Below, piece by piece: positions 46,768 through 56,126 of a stretch of 64,000 bases of DNA. Within the stretch, counting starts at the first letter, position 1, and every line of letters starts with the position of its first letter. The notes beneath the pieces were generated by a model. It was not told the DNA's origin. It saw nothing but the letters and a program-made list of their open reading frames with translations, and made no database searches. Where the stretch lies: positions 453,653 to 517,652 of the forward strand of contig CAVQOL010000003.1 of the NCBI GenBank assembly GCA_963714415.1, written 5' to 3'. Origin of the DNA: JAGXRK01 sp963714415 (lineage in GTDB: Bacteria; Bacteroidota; Ignavibacteria; Ignavibacteriales; Ignavibacteriaceae). The translations under genes and the position numbers were made by a program.

Positions 46768-47560
46768 ACAAACCTTTCCATCCCTTGACTGCAGGCGGTT
46801 TAAATGTTTCAGAAAGTCTTTTTTTCAAAGCTTCTTTCGATAATCCAGTTGTCAACTGTCCGTTCTCAGCAACAGAAATTTGACCTGTTTCTTCAGAAAC
46901 AATAACACTTAAAACATCAGCAACTTCGGTAATTCCTAGACCGGCTCTATGCCTCATTCCTAAAGATTCCCCATCTATTTGAGTATGAGCAGATAAAGGA
47001 AGAGTGCATCGCGCAGCTTCGATGATATTATCCTTAACAATTACAGCTCCATCGTGCAATGGTGACCTTGGATAAAATATTGAAGTCAGCAACGACTTAT
47101 TCAATCTTGCATTCAAAGGTTCACCGGTTTCGGCGTAGCCTCTTATTCCGGCTGAAGTAATTAATACTATTAAAGCTCCATGCTGCTGCTGGGATAGTTC
47201 AAATGCTGCCTCTGCTACAATATCTGTTGCCGTTGGAGTATCGGATCTAATGAATGGCTTTAAAAAAGGATTTCGTGCAAGTATAACTAGTAATCTTCTT
47301 ATTTCCGGTTGAAATAAAATTAAGAACGCAATTACCCAAATATCAGTCAGTAGTTTTAGCAGCCAGCTAACTGCCCTAAGATTAGCTGCTTGTGATAAAA
47401 ATGAGATTAAAAGAATGATCATCAAACCGATAAATATCTGAGCGGCTATAGTTCCTCTCAGCAAAGTATATAGTCTATAAACTATAAATGATACTAATGC
47501 TATATCAATAACATCTATAAGAGTTATTGTTAAAAATCCTATTTTGAATAATTCAATCAA
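46742..47560 (-). CDS. cdaA: Diadenylate cyclase CdaA
   Basis: 272 residues: three N-terminal membrane helices (about 10-90) and a DAC domain with the DGA motif in PRSPLHDGAVIVKD and the RHR motif in LGMRRHRAGLGITE-like sequence (LGMRHRAGLGITEVA). It makes c-di-AMP from two ATP. The gene lies 8 bp after folP, a conserved pair in Bacteroidota; the usual regulators CdaR and GlmM are not here. Confidence 0.94.
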   Translation of the reverse strand: MIELFKIGFLTITLIDVIDIALVSFIVYRLYTLLRGTIAAQIFIGLMIILLISFLSQAANLRAVSWLLKLLTDIWVIAFLILFQPEIRRLLVILARNPFLKPFIRSDTPTATDIVAEAAFELSQQQHGALIVLITSAGIRGYAETGEPLNARLNKSLLTSIFYPRSPLHDGAVIVKDNIIEAARCTLPLSAHTQIDGESLGMRHRAGLGITEVADVLSVIVSEETGQISVAENGQLTTGLSKEALKKRLSETFKPPAVKGWKGLFEQYRKNK

Positions 47561-47568
47561 TATTATTC

Positions 47569-48720
47569 CTACATAATATTTTCAAGTAATTTTGTCGATT
47601 GCAATGCCAATTTAACATTATGAGTTCTAATTATTCTTGCTGAATTAAGAACCGATATGGATTCCAGAATTGTTGATGGTACATCTCTTTGTTCAATTGG
47701 TGTATCTAGAGTTTTTCCTATAAAAGATTTTCGGGATAATCCTATTAGAATAGGAAATCCGAGTGATTTAAAATCCTCAAGTCTTTTGAGAATTTCAAAA
47801 TTATCCTCTACCCTTTTGCCAAAACCAATACCAGGATCAACAAATATTTTCTTAATTCCTTTCTGAACTGCAAAATTAGTTTGTTCATATAAAAAATCAT
47901 AAACTTCACGAATCATATTATCGTATTTTGGTGAATCCTGCATATTCCTTGGAGTTCCTTTAATGTGCATTAAAACTATCCCAGCTTGTGATTTTTGAAC
48001 AAGTGAAGCAATATTCTTATCAAATGTTAAAGCACTAATATCATTAACGATTGAAGCTCCGTTTTCCAGAGCTTTTTTTGCAACTTCAAATTTTGTTGTA
48101 TCAATTGAAATCACAGCATCCGGTCTTAGTTTTTTTATTCCTTTTATAACAGGAATTGTTCTCTTTAATTCTTCGTCAATTGAAACTGGTTCAGAACCCG
48201 GACGAGTTGATTCACCACCAATATCTAAAAAGTCGGCACCCTCATCAATCATACTTACAGCGTGATCAACTGCAGCCTCATAGTTTTGAAATTTTCCTCC
48301 ATCCGAAAATGAATCGGGAGTAGTATTTAAAATTCCCATTACATACGGTTTGTCAAATGTAAACACACGATTTTCAAAAGCAAAACTCTGAGAACCGTAT
48401 TCCTCAAAATTTTTAATTACATTAACTATACGATAACCAAGGTCTTCATCTCCAAAAGATACAATTCTTCTTGAAATTTCTTTGAATAAATTTATTGATC
48501 CGGTAATAAAAAGATCGGTAGTATCTTTCTTGGCCTTTTTATAACAGATTTCTCTTTCCTGAAGTACAATTTGCTGAACCGTGTTTGCCATATTGGAGGA
48601 TATATTTCGGATTTCGAGACCAAATAATCCAACAGAATAAACATCGCGGAATATATTATACTCGTTGCTGTAAATCTTAAAAACTTCTGAAGACGAAAGA
48701 TTAAGGATTTGAAATATCAA
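47569..48720 (-). CDS. folP: Dihydropteroate synthase with N-terminal extension
   Basis: 383 residues, about 100 more than the common form. The TIM barrel starts at about residue 125 (PYVMGILNTTPDSFSDGG) and has DFLDIGGESTRPGSEPV and FVDPGIGFGKRVEDNF. The N-terminal ~120 residues (GSQSFAFENR before the barrel) are an extension of unknown role, as in some other FCB-group and archaeal enzymes. It joins pABA to the pterin pyrophosphate in folate synthesis. Confidence 0.93.
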   Translation of the reverse strand: MIFQILNLSSSEVFKIYSNEYNIFRDVYSVGLFGLEIRNISSNMANTVQQIVLQEREICYKKAKKDTTDLFITGSINLFKEISRRIVSFGDEDLGYRIVNVIKNFEEYGSQSFAFENRVFTFDKPYVMGILNTTPDSFSDGGKFQNYEAAVDHAVSMIDEGADFLDIGGESTRPGSEPVSIDEELKRTIPVIKGIKKLRPDAVISIDTTKFEVAKKALENGASIVNDISALTFDKNIASLVQKSQAGIVLMHIKGTPRNMQDSPKYDNMIREVYDFLYEQTNFAVQKGIKKIFVDPGIGFGKRVEDNFEILKRLEDFKSLGFPILIGLSRKSFIGKTLDTPIEQRDVPSTILESISVLNSARIIRTHNVKLALQSTKLLENIM

Positions 48721-48763
48721 GAATTATCACCGATCTCTATAAATGATTGGTCAAAATATAACA

Positions 48764-48790
48764 AAAAAAGCGACTTAAAGTCGCTTTTTT
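48764..48790. terminator. Bidirectional terminator between rpe and folP
   Basis: AAAAAAGCGACTT and AAGTCGCTTTTTT form a perfect 13-bp inverted repeat around one base, with a T-run in both directions. It stops minus-strand transcription after rpe and before folP. Confidence 0.9.
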
Positions 48791-48811
48791 CATCTTAAAA
48801 ATAGTACAAAA

Positions 48812-49465
48812 CTATTTAATAAGGTTTTTCAACTCAGTAGTTGCGGCTGAAATATTATCTGAATGAAAAATAGCAGAACCTGCAACAAAAACATCACATC
48901 CTGCTTCTTTAATCTTTGTAATAGTCTTATTGTTTACCCCACCATCAACTTCGATTAAAAAGTTTGCGTTAAGTTTTTTCCTTAATTCTACAGCTTCCTT
49001 TATTCTCTTGAATGAGTTTGAAATAAAACTTTGTCCGCCAAAACCTGGATTAACAGTCATTATCAAGACAAGGTCAACATATTCAGCGATATCGGTCAAA
49101 GAACTTATTGGAGTTGCAGGATTAACCACTACACCTGCTTTTGCACCTAATTCTTTTATTTTGTTAATAGTTCTGTTTAAGTGAGAGACTTCTTCATAAT
49201 GAACCGAGACATAGTCTGCACCAGCTTTAATAAAATCCACTAAAAAGCTATCAGGATCTTTTATCATCAAATGAACATCAATAGGAAGATGAGAAGCCTT
49301 TTTAGCTGCCTGCACTATAACCGGACCAAAAGTGATATTAGGAACAAACTTGCCGTCCATGATATCGCAGTGAATCCAATCTGCTCCGCCCATTTCTACT
49401 AATCGAATCTGTTGAGCAAGGTTTGTAAAATCACATGACAAAATTGATGGCGCTAATAATTTCAT
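48812..49465 (-). CDS. rpe: Ribulose-phosphate 3-epimerase
   Basis: 217 residues from ATG 49465. The TIM barrel begins LLAPSILSCDFTNLAQQI; WIHCDIMDGKFVPNITFG and VMTVNPGFGGQSFI (here MTVNPGFGGQ), and EVDGGVN provide the catalytic Asp and metal ligands. It converts ribulose 5-phosphate to xylulose 5-phosphate in the pentose phosphate pathway. Its first codons are near the PASTA protein stop, so it follows that gene without a gap. Confidence 0.95.
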   Translation of the reverse strand: MKLLAPSILSCDFTNLAQQIRLVEMGGADWIHCDIMDGKFVPNITFGPVIVQAAKKASHLPIDVHLMIKDPDSFLVDFIKAGADYVSVHYEEVSHLNRTINKIKELGAKAGVVVNPATPISSLTDIAEYVDLVLIMTVNPGFGGQSFISNSFKRIKEAVELRKKLNANFLIEVDGGVNNKTITKIKEAGCDVFVAGSAIFHSDNISAATTELKNLIK

Positions 49466-49467
49466 AA

Positions 49468-50232
49468 TCAATATTCCGATTCATCAGCACTACGCGGAAG
49501 GTTACCTGTTTTTGTAATAAAAAGATCGACTTTCTCACCGGCATTTAATTTATTTCCCGGTGCTGGATATTGATCTAAAACAGTATTTGGAAGAAGTGTG
49601 CTCGATATTTGATAATTTATTTTTCCAACGACAAAGGAACTATCATTTAACAAAATTCTTGCCTGAGTTAAAGATTTACCAATCAAATCGGGAACTATAA
49701 TATCACCGGTAGCTGAACCTGAACTTAATGTAATACTTACCAATTGTCCTTTCTTGAGCGGAGTTCCTTCAACAAATTGCTGATCAAAAATCATATCGCG
49801 TGGATAATTAGACGCTACTTCATTTACCTGACCTAATTTCAATCCTACTCTTTCCAAAGCAAATTTAGCATCTACAATTGTCTTTCCTTTAAGAAGAGGA
49901 ACATTAACAAATTGTTCTCCACCGCCAACGAATAAATAAACAACTCTTCCCTCTTTAACAATTTTACCTGCTTCAGGCTTTTGTAAAAAAACATGATCCT
50001 TAGCAAAATTTTCTACAAAGGAAGTATCAGCAATTATTGGTTCAAATCCTGCATCTTCCAAAATCTTTATTGCTTCTTGTTTATGACTTCCAACAACCTT
50101 TGGCACAATCACTTCTTCTGAGTTCACATACCATGGTAACAAGAGATTATCAAAAAGAAGTATTAACAAAATAAAAGCTGCGAAAAAAATCAGTAATTTT
50201 TTAACGTAAGGTTTTTCTAATAGTTTCTTCAT
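49468..50232 (-). CDS. PASTA-domain membrane protein without kinase
   Basis: 254 residues. A membrane helix (KLLIFFAAFILLILLFDNLL) is followed by three PASTA repeats (about 37-100, 101-170 and 171-240: VPKVVGSHKQEAIKILEDAG, VPLLKGKTIVDAKFALERVG, VPDLIGKSLTQARILLNDSS). PASTA domains bind peptidoglycan stem peptides or beta-lactams. There is no Ser/Thr kinase or transpeptidase domain. It is the upstream gene of rpe on this strand. Confidence 0.88.
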   Translation of the reverse strand: MKKLLEKPYVKKLLIFFAAFILLILLFDNLLLPWYVNSEEVIVPKVVGSHKQEAIKILEDAGFEPIIADTSFVENFAKDHVFLQKPEAGKIVKEGRVVYLFVGGGEQFVNVPLLKGKTIVDAKFALERVGLKLGQVNEVASNYPRDMIFDQQFVEGTPLKKGQLVSITLSSGSATGDIIVPDLIGKSLTQARILLNDSSFVVGKINYQISSTLLPNTVLDQYPAPGNKLNAGEKVDLFITKTGNLPRSADESEY

Positions 50233-50324
50233 TTTAAAAAGTATAATACCAACGGAATAAAACGACTATGTTAATTTATCTTTTACTAAAATAGCCAAAA
50301 TCGAATTTAATTAACAGATTCAAA

Positions 50325-51608
50325 TTAAGACTGTTTTAATTTCCTCATATAAAGATTATAAAAAAACATCAAAATTGCTCCAGCAACTCCAATAAACCCG
50401 ATTATTAAGAAAACAATTTCAGGTTGTCCTGCATTTGTTGCGAAAGTCTGGTAAATCCATCCACCAAAAGTTCCGCCCACTAGCCAAGCAATTGCTATCG
50501 GAAGGAACGCAAAACCCTGAAACAATGCAGCCTGACCTTTGGGAGCAAGGTCTGCAAGATATTCATAGAATCTTGGTGCCTGAGTTTGCTCACCGACTGA
50601 AAAAATAAAGATAGTAGCAATAACTAATCCAAGGCCAACTGTAATTCCGGCAATGTATGAAAAGTATAATAAGAACCAGCTAATTGCAGCAAAAACAAAT
50701 CCAATCATTATTGCTGTATCAGTTGGAATATTTTTTGTTAATCTGTTAATAGGAATTTGTAATAAGATAATCGTCCATGCTCCGACAGACAGAATTAGTT
50801 CAATTGGAGCTTCGGGAGAAATATAATCAGAAATGTAAAATGGAATTACTATAAAAAATTCCCAGAAGACAATCCAATAAAGAGCAAAGAGTAAAAGGAA
50901 AATCATAAACTTAATATTTTTTACAACAGTCCATAAATTTTTTGTAACCTGAAGTAAAGAATCTCTTTCCTCACTCAATTTTGCAGGAGGTTCTTTGAAA
51001 AATATTAATGTAGTTACAAACATTAAGGCACAGCTAAATGCAGAAACCAGATAAACAAACTCTATTCCGATTGAATCACGAACCAGATAAGCAAGCAATG
51101 GTCCAATGGCAGCACCCATATTTACGAGCCAGTAATAAATTGCATAACCTAAAGATTTTGTTTCAGAATTTGTAGTAAGAGCAACTGTTCCTAAAACACT
51201 TGGTTTTATAAATGATCCGCCAATTGCCGTAAAAATTAGAATGATTGAAAGAATCAAAAATAAATTAGTATCCGAATACCAACCAGCGAAAGCGGACATT
51301 CCGGTTGAACCAATCAAAAAATATCCAATTGCAAGAACAAAGAAAGCAAACGAAAAAGCTTTTCTGAAACCAAATTTATCAGCCAGGGCACCGGCAAAAA
51401 TTGGAAGAAAATAAATCAATCCACCAAATATCGAAGATAATTGTCCTGCTTCTACTTCACTGAATTTTAGATGATCGCGAAGAAAAACACTAAGAATTGT
51501 TGCCTGTCCGTAATAAGCCAACCTCTCAAAAAGTTCCATTCCGTTGGCAACCCAAAATGATGGATGAAATCCTTTTTTAAATTTTCCAACTTCTGCGGAG
51601 ATGTTCAA
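50325..51608 (-). CDS. MFS transporter, POT/PTR-like
   Basis: 427 residues with twelve predicted membrane helices. The helix-1 motif FWVANGMELFERLAYYG resembles the ExxER(F)xYYG motif of proton-dependent oligopeptide transporters, and the loop 2-3 sequence GALADKFGFRKAF is typical of MFS. The likely substrate is a peptide or related compound; the match is not enough to be certain. It stands alone, 145 bp from the divergent NFACT gene. Confidence 0.8.
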   Translation of the reverse strand: MNISAEVGKFKKGFHPSFWVANGMELFERLAYYGQATILSVFLRDHLKFSEVEAGQLSSIFGGLIYFLPIFAGALADKFGFRKAFSFAFFVLAIGYFLIGSTGMSAFAGWYSDTNLFLILSIILIFTAIGGSFIKPSVLGTVALTTNSETKSLGYAIYYWLVNMGAAIGPLLAYLVRDSIGIEFVYLVSAFSCALMFVTTLIFFKEPPAKLSEERDSLLQVTKNLWTVVKNIKFMIFLLLFALYWIVFWEFFIVIPFYISDYISPEAPIELILSVGAWTIILLQIPINRLTKNIPTDTAIMIGFVFAAISWFLLYFSYIAGITVGLGLVIATIFIFSVGEQTQAPRFYEYLADLAPKGQAALFQGFAFLPIAIAWLVGGTFGGWIYQTFATNAGQPEIVFLIIGFIGVAGAILMFFYNLYMRKLKQS

Positions 51609-51754
51609 TTTGTACCTCGTAAAAAATTAACGATCAAATATATTCATTAGTATTGATTTTTCCTTAGCCTAAAATAAACCTCAACAATTATTTTATCCAA
51701 AGGTTCCCTATCTTTATTAGCAAATAATCTAAACTTATTAAACAGTAACCCAAA

Positions 51755-53383
51755 TTGCAGCCTGATTTTTTCAAAAATTATTTTGTCCTGAATAGAATAA
51801 CAGTTGAGCTTAGACCACTTATTGTTGGTGCTAAAATAATTAGCGTATTCACTCAGGAAAAAGATAAATTAGTTTTTATTATTGAGTCAGAGGGAAAAGA
51901 AAAGTTTATTGAAATATCTGTCAATCCAGGTTTTCCCTACGTTATATTAAAACAAGATTATTCTCGTGCTAAAAAAAATACTTATGAAGTATTTCGTTCG
52001 TTTATGAATTCAAATATTTCAGGAATTTTCATTGCCGATAATGACCGCATTATTACTATCAGTACATCAAGCGGGAACATATTTTTTACTGTCAGAGGAA
52101 AGTTTACAAATGTGTTTGTGATTGATAATAAGGAAAGACTCGAAACTTTTCTCAAAACTGAAGATAAAGAAGTAAAAAAGATTAAGGAAGAGTTATTGTC
52201 TGAAACCTATATTGATGGATTTCATAATCTTGATTTCATTGATGAAGATACAGAACTCAATTTGGAAAATATTCGAAATAAATATCCTATTATAAGTAAA
52301 GAAATAATTCAGGAAGTTAAATCAAGAAGCAGTGACGGACTATCAGAGTTAAAAAAAGTTATAAGTGAAATATATTATTCTAAGCCGGTCGTCGTCTTAG
52401 ATAAAATTAATTTTACTACATCAATTTCTTTCGATAGCTTTCACTGTAATCAAGGGCAAGTTGGTGAAAGGTTTGAAAATATTCTTGACGCCCTAAATTT
52501 CTATCTCTTGAAGAGGAACTATCTAGAAGAGAAGAATAGTAAGATAAAAAGAATTGAGAAACATCTTGAAAGGCAACTGAAAAAAGTTTCATCTAAAATA
52601 AATGATTTAAGAGGTCTTATTGATAGAGGAAGTAAAGAAGAAGAATATAAAAGAATTGGGAATTTGCTTTTAATCTATCTGAAAAAGATTAAACCTGGTT
52701 TGAATGAAATAACAATTGAAGATATTTACAATGAAGGCAAAGACATTACAATAAAACTGAATCCAAAACTATCGCCTAAAGAAAATACAGATTGGTACTT
52801 CGATAAATCAAAATCGGATAGGATACTTATTCAAAAATCAGAGAAATTATTAAGATTATCTCAAATCGAATTTGAGAAATTAAAAAAATCACAAAATAAT
52901 CTTAGTAAATTAGATTCAATCAAAGAGATAAATCTCTTAATGAAAGATTTGAAGATGAAAGAAAATGAAAAGAAAAGTCAAATGGCTGATATAAAAATAA
53001 AGTTCAAGCGTTATAAAATTGCGGGAAAATATGATGTATTTGTTGGTAAAGATAGTGCAAATAATGATCTTCTAACTACAAAATTCGCAAAACAAAACGA
53101 TTATTGGTTTCACGCTAGATCAGTCTCAGGTTCCCACCTGGTGCTTAGAGTTGAAAACACCAAAGAAGGAATTCCAAAAAATGTAATAAAAAAAGCTGCA
53201 GCATTAGCGGCTTATCACAGCAAAGCTAAAACAGCAGGATTAGTTCCTGTTTCTTATACTTTCAAAAAATACGTTGTAAAGCGAAAAGGTATGCCTGTCG
53301 GACAAGTATCACTTTTACGAGAAGAAACTGTACTAGTTAAACCGGAAATTCCAAAAGACTGTGAATATATTACGGAAGAATAA
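51755..53383 (+). CDS. NFACT/RqcH-like ribosome-associated protein
   Basis: 542 residues. NFACT-N domain, a central coiled coil (about 250-420) and a C-terminal NFACT-R/DUF814 domain (DYWFHARSVSGSHLVLRV). The sequence IADNDRIITI has Asp97-Arg98, at the position known in Bacillus RqcH for tRNA binding, so C-terminal alanine tailing of stalled chains is a fair inference. Starts at TTG 51755; no ATG occurs near the conserved MQPDFFKNYFVLNR. Confidence 0.88.
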   Translation: MQPDFFKNYFVLNRITVELRPLIVGAKIISVFTQEKDKLVFIIESEGKEKFIEISVNPGFPYVILKQDYSRAKKNTYEVFRSFMNSNISGIFIADNDRIITISTSSGNIFFTVRGKFTNVFVIDNKERLETFLKTEDKEVKKIKEELLSETYIDGFHNLDFIDEDTELNLENIRNKYPIISKEIIQEVKSRSSDGLSELKKVISEIYYSKPVVVLDKINFTTSISFDSFHCNQGQVGERFENILDALNFYLLKRNYLEEKNSKIKRIEKHLERQLKKVSSKINDLRGLIDRGSKEEEYKRIGNLLLIYLKKIKPGLNEITIEDIYNEGKDITIKLNPKLSPKENTDWYFDKSKSDRILIQKSEKLLRLSQIEFEKLKKSQNNLSKLDSIKEINLLMKDLKMKENEKKSQMADIKIKFKRYKIAGKYDVFVGKDSANNDLLTTKFAKQNDYWFHARSVSGSHLVLRVENTKEGIPKNVIKKAAALAAYHSKAKTAGLVPVSYTFKKYVVKRKGMPVGQVSLLREETVLVKPEIPKDCEYITEE

Positions 53384-53385
53384 AA

Positions 53386-55832
53386 TTAAAATTCTTCATC
53401 ACCACCAAATCCTTCTTCATTCCCGTTTCTTTCTCTTTTCTGTTTGAAATTATTAAAATTGAAACGAGCTGTCAGCATAACCATTGGTGATTCACGAACA
53501 AAATAATTATACTTATAGAAACCTGGACCTTCAGAAGTGAATTCATGTTTGTGAGATCCAAATAGATCCCGCACTTGAAAGGTTAGTGAAAATGCCCTTT
53601 CAAAGAAATCTTGTTTCAAGAGCCAAATCAGTTGCTATAATATCCTTCGGATCTTCCCTGAGAAGATACTGTTGGACTATTATACTTAAAATTAAGTTGA
53701 AACTGAGTACTAGTCCAGAGCTTAAATACATTATTTAATCTTGTACTCCAATTAAAACTTGTTCTCGAAAAAGGTTTATCGTACAAAATTCCTTCAACTT
53801 TATAGTCGTAAAGATTAGCCATCAAATTAACATTCCAAAACTCAACCGGATCAAATATTATCATAAACTCAGTTCCCAAGGAATAATCTCTACCAATGTT
53901 GCCAACAGTTGTAAATGTAACATTTTCTCCATAGGTTGGATCGATTATTCTAATTCTCTCAATTTTATTATGCGCTAAACGATAATAAAGTTCTGCTGAC
54001 AAGAGATAGTTTACCAATAAATGTTTGAAATCCAGTTTCGTAAGAATCGATTAATTCAGGATTCAATCCGGGATTACCAATTCTAACATTATTTGCATCA
54101 ACCCATGTAATAAAAGGTTCAAGATACCATCTTCTAGGGCGTTCGATTCTCCTTGTATAACTAGCCATTACTTGAGTGCCTTCATCAAATTTATATGAAG
54201 TATGGAAAGTCGGAAAATAATCCCACCGGTCAATCGTAAATGATTGAGCAGTGTTAATCACTTCAGTATTCCTATAAGTATATTCTGCTCTTAACCCACC
54301 CTGAAATGCTAAATTTCCAAGAGTATTAGAATACAAGCTATAAAATCCGTGTTCATTCTTCTTAAACTTTGACTCATTGCTATATAGCTCCTGAAATTCA
54401 TACTGACCGCTAGATTGGTTGAATTCAAAAAATTCAGTTACATCATCTGATCTATCTCCATCAAACTGATAACCGGCTTCAAATTTACTGTTTTCATTTA
54501 ACGGTAATGAATAGTCAATCTTTCCGCGAAAATCTTTAGAATCTCCTGTTCTCGGTAGTTTTTCTTCCGCTTGTTTGCGTTGAATTAAAAAATTCTGATG
54601 TTGTAGTAGATTCATCGGGATCATGATAACCGTAAAAGAGTTCAGTTTTTAATTCATGACCTTTTTGAGCGAATTTTTTGAAATAATTTGTTGCAAATGA
54701 ATAATATCCGCCTCCTCTCGTTCTCAGACTATTGCTCTGATAAGCAGAATCCGGTATATCGGGTTTAATTGAATTATAGTCCAAAAAGGAATTCCTCTGC
54801 CCCTCTCTCGATCCGTATCTTCCATTTAAACTGATGACATCACTTTCACTTAATAAAAATTCCACTCCGCCTCTTAATCCATACATTGTTCTTCCAAATT
54901 CGGATGTTCCTGTTGAGTTAAGAAAAGATGGAGAATCATTTGTGTAGAAAATATTTTCTTCCTTGCTTTCACCTGGAAACATTCTCTTATTGTAATCCAT
55001 TCCAAAATTATAATTGATAGATTCAGTTTTATACTCAACAATAAAATCACCACCATACTTTTCATTTAATCCAACGTTTGCATTTACAATTCCGCTTAAA
55101 CCGATATTTTGATTTTTTTTCATTATGATATTAATGATCCCGGCTGTTCCTTCCGGATCATACTTAGCAGAAGGATTAGTTATAATCTCTATACTTTGAA
55201 CCGAGCTTGCAGGAATTTGCTGAAGAACATCCTGAGGATCCATTATTGAAGGACGACCATCAATTAATACTGCAAAACTCTGGCTTCCACGTAAACTAAC
55301 ATTTCCTTCAATATCAACTCTAACGGATGGTACATTTTCTAATACATCTGCCACATTGCCTGAAATAGCTGTTTGAATTTGGCTAACATCAACAACTTTT
55401 TTATCAATGTGATAAGTTACCGGAGATCTTTCACCTTCAACCACAACATTTTCTAAGTTAATTGCAGCTGGAGTAATTAAAACATCGCCGAGTTCCCAAT
55501 TTAATTTTTCGCTATTTATTGCTATTTCCTGACGAATGTCATGATACCCGATAAATCTAACATCCAGAATAAAATCTTCCCGGGCGGAGTTTATCTAATT
55601 TAAACATCCCATTCTTATCAGTAACAGTTCCGTTCACAATTGAACTGTCACGTCTTGAAATCAAAACAATATTGGCATACTCAATTGGTTCCTTAGTAGG
55701 TAAATCCAGAACGCGTCCGGAAACACTACCGCCTTCAAAGTTCTGCATATTGGGTCTTTGTTGAGCGAACGAAGTAAATAAGCTGCTGAAAAATAAAATG
55801 ATTAGTAAAGTTAATTGGAAAGTGAATTTCAT
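53386..55832 (-). pseudogene. TonB-dependent receptor, OMP_b-brl_3 type, frame-disrupted
   Basis: About 813 residues if five extra bases are removed. Signal peptide (LLIILFFSSLFTSFAQ), a carboxypeptidase-regulatory-like domain (GGSVSGRVLDLPTKEPIEYA), a plug domain (VSQIQTAISGNVADVLENVP, IDGRPSIMDPQDVLQQIPAS, IINIIMKKNQN), then a barrel ending LTARFNFNNF and an acidic tail. Breaks are near 55564, 54598, 54005 and 53610-53632 (two). At each, taking out one base restores a smooth reading (for example RFYLDVRFIGY, SEFLIQRKQAEE, NDLALKQDFFER). Substrate unknown; no SusD-like partner is near. Confidence 0.85.
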
Positions 55833-56126
55833 ATGGTTTCCTTATTTCAATAAATCACATAATTAGACAATAAAAACTATTTTTTAGTTTAAACTCTGCG
55901 AAAATAGTCTATTTATTTAAAACTTAATAATTTAACATTGAATGTGATGTTGAAACCCATTGTTTGATTCAAACGGGAGATAAATTAAACCTCTGGTACA
56001 TATATGTTCGTAAACTATTCAAAATGAATTATTCGGAATATTATAAGTTTTTCTTTATTATATAACATATTCGGTTTATTTTAGATAGTAATTCTTATTT
56101 TGTTTAATCATCGGGAGCTTACTAAT

